The position numbers were made by a program, and so were the translations under genes. Below, piece by piece: positions 63,037-64,000 of a DNA stretch of 64,000 nt. The stretch comes from an uncultured Agathobaculum sp. (GTDB taxonomy: Bacteria > Bacillota > Clostridia > Oscillospirales > Butyricicoccaceae), in the NCBI GenBank assembly GCA_934504345.1, contig CAKSVR010000002.1:1-64000 (forward strand), in the 5' to 3' direction. Within the stretch, counting starts at the first letter, position 1; every line of letters begins with the position of its first letter. The notes below the pieces were generated by a model. It saw only the letters and a list, made by a program, of their open reading frames with translations, was not told the origin of the DNA and made no database searches.

Positions 63037-64000
63037 ATGGAAAAGAAAGTAAGAATCGGTCTGTTGGGCGCCGGCCGCATCGGCAAGCTGCATGGCGAGA
63101 ATCTGGCGCACGCCGTACCGAACGCAGAGCTGTACGCAGTCGCTGATCCGTTCATGAACGACGCGACCCGCGCATGGGCGGACGAAATGGGCATCGAGAA
63201 GTGCTATGACGACCCGGAGAAGATCTTCGCCGACCCGACCATCGATGCTGTGTTCATCTGCTCGTCCACCGCGACCCATGCGGACTTCATCATGCGCGCC
63301 GCTGAGTCCGGCAAGCACATCTTCTGCGAGAAGCCGATCGACACCAAGCTGGCAAAGATCGAGGAGGCGCTCGCGGCCGTCAAGAAGGCAGGCGTAAAGC
63401 TGCAGGTCGGCTTTGTCCGCCGCTTCGACCACAACCACAAGGCTGTCCGCGACACGGTCGCCTCCGGCAAGCTGGGCAAGCCCAACCTCATCAAGGTCAC
63501 TTCCCGCGACCCGGATCACCAGCCGATGAGCTACATCAAGGTTTCCGGCGGCATCTTCATGGATATGACCATCCATGATTTCGACATGGTGCGCTATCTG
63601 GCGGGCAGCGAAGTCACCGAGGTAACGGCCTACGGCGCAGCGCTCTCCGGCGCAGGCTACGAGGAATACGGCGATGTGGACACCGCCATTGTAATGCTGA
63701 AGTTCGAGAACGGCGCACTCGGCGTGATCGACAACTCCCGCGCCGCACACTACGGCTACGACCAGCGCACCGAGGTTCACTGCGACAACGGCTGTGTACA
63801 GGTTTCCAACGACCTGAACAACACCGCCATGATCTCCTCCGCCGCAGGCGTTGAGGTGGCAAAGCCGACCTGGTTCTTCCTCGAGCGCTACAACAATGCC
63901 TTCATCGCAGAGGCAAAGGCGTTCACCGATGCCGTTCTGAACGACACCGACACACCGGTCACCGGTTTTGACGGCCTCCAGCCGGTCAAGATCGCCATGG
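63037..64000 (+). CDS. iolG: Gfo/Idh/MocA oxidoreductase, probable inositol 2-dehydrogenase (cut by window end)
   Basis: The first 321 codons of an NAD-dependent dehydrogenase; the stop lies beyond the window. The Rossmann motif is GLLGAGRIGKLHGENL, the catalytic Lys is in FCEKPIDTK, and MTIHDFDMVRYLAGSEV supplies the Asp/His region. This is closer to classical IolG than the paralogue at 44083. It would oxidise myo-inositol to scyllo-inosose, the first step of the pathway served by IolE, IolD and IolB. AAGGAG lies 8 nt before the ATG. It starts a new plus-strand unit divergent from AraC copy 2. Confidence 0.9.
   Translation, partial: MEKKVRIGLLGAGRIGKLHGENLAHAVPNAELYAVADPFMNDATRAWADEMGIEKCYDDPEKIFADPTIDAVFICSSTATHADFIMRAAESGKHIFCEKPIDTKLAKIEEALAAVKKAGVKLQVGFVRRFDHNHKAVRDTVASGKLGKPNLIKVTSRDPDHQPMSYIKVSGGIFMDMTIHDFDMVRYLAGSEVTEVTAYGAALSGAGYEEYGDVDTAIVMLKFENGALGVIDNSRAAHYGYDQRTEVHCDNGCVQVSNDLNNTAMISSAAGVEVAKPTWFFLERYNNAFIAEAKAFTDAVLNDTDTPVTGFDGLQPVKIAM

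Overview
The window reads as a GC-rich anaerobic member of the Clostridia, probably the Oscillospirales (Butyricicoccus/Agathobaculum/Intestinimonas-like). This is an inference from ribonuclease Y, strong AGGAGG ribosome binding sites, Gram-positive lipoproteins, an S-layer-type surface protein and an oxygen-sensitive 4-hydroxybutyryl-CoA dehydratase. No rRNA or tRNA gene was seen, so the assignment is tentative.

Layout. 0-9.9 kb holds housekeeping and accessory genes: a DMT-family exporter, a peptide-type binding lipoprotein, a YfiH/PgeF laccase-domain protein, ribonuclease Y, an asparaginase, a nitrilase-family amidase and a membrane diguanylate cyclase. 9.9-21.2 kb is a complete type I-E CRISPR-Cas locus transcribed on the minus strand: cas3, cas8e, cse2, cas7e, cas5e, cas6e, cas1, a cas2-dnaQ fusion, then an array of 32 exact repeats plus one decayed repeat. 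21.3-28.4 kb is a LacI-controlled carbohydrate ABC importer operon that includes a metallo-beta-lactamase-fold protein. 28.5-32.9 kb is sbcCD. A small HTH regulator and a repeat-rich intergenic region with a cluster of DnaA-box matches come before a 2,727-residue secreted SLH-domain giant (34.7-42.8 kb).

43-64 kb is largely a sugar/inositol island on the minus strand: a LacI regulator with five phased operators, a ribose-type ABC importer (ATPase, permease, binding protein), an Idh/MocA dehydrogenase and an IolE-like isomerase. A second block on the same strand runs iolD, iolB, 4-hydroxybutyrate dehydrogenase, 4-hydroxybutyrate CoA-transferase, 4-hydroxybutyryl-CoA dehydratase and a two-subunit transketolase. 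Two AraC regulators and a divergent inositol-dehydrogenase gene, cut by the window end, complete it. The likely theme is inositol uptake and oxidation joined to a CoA-dependent hydroxyacid dehydration route that could feed crotonyl-CoA and butyrate.

The most unusual material is non-coding. A pair of elements with long inverted termini (5.85-6.56 kb and 33.9-34.35 kb) carries base-pair-swapped stems. A second family sits exactly at intrinsic terminators (33.0, 42.9 and 50.4-50.7 kb). The Cas2-DnaQ CRISPR array has almost no room for a leader, and its first spacer base is a pyrimidine in 31 of 32 spacers.
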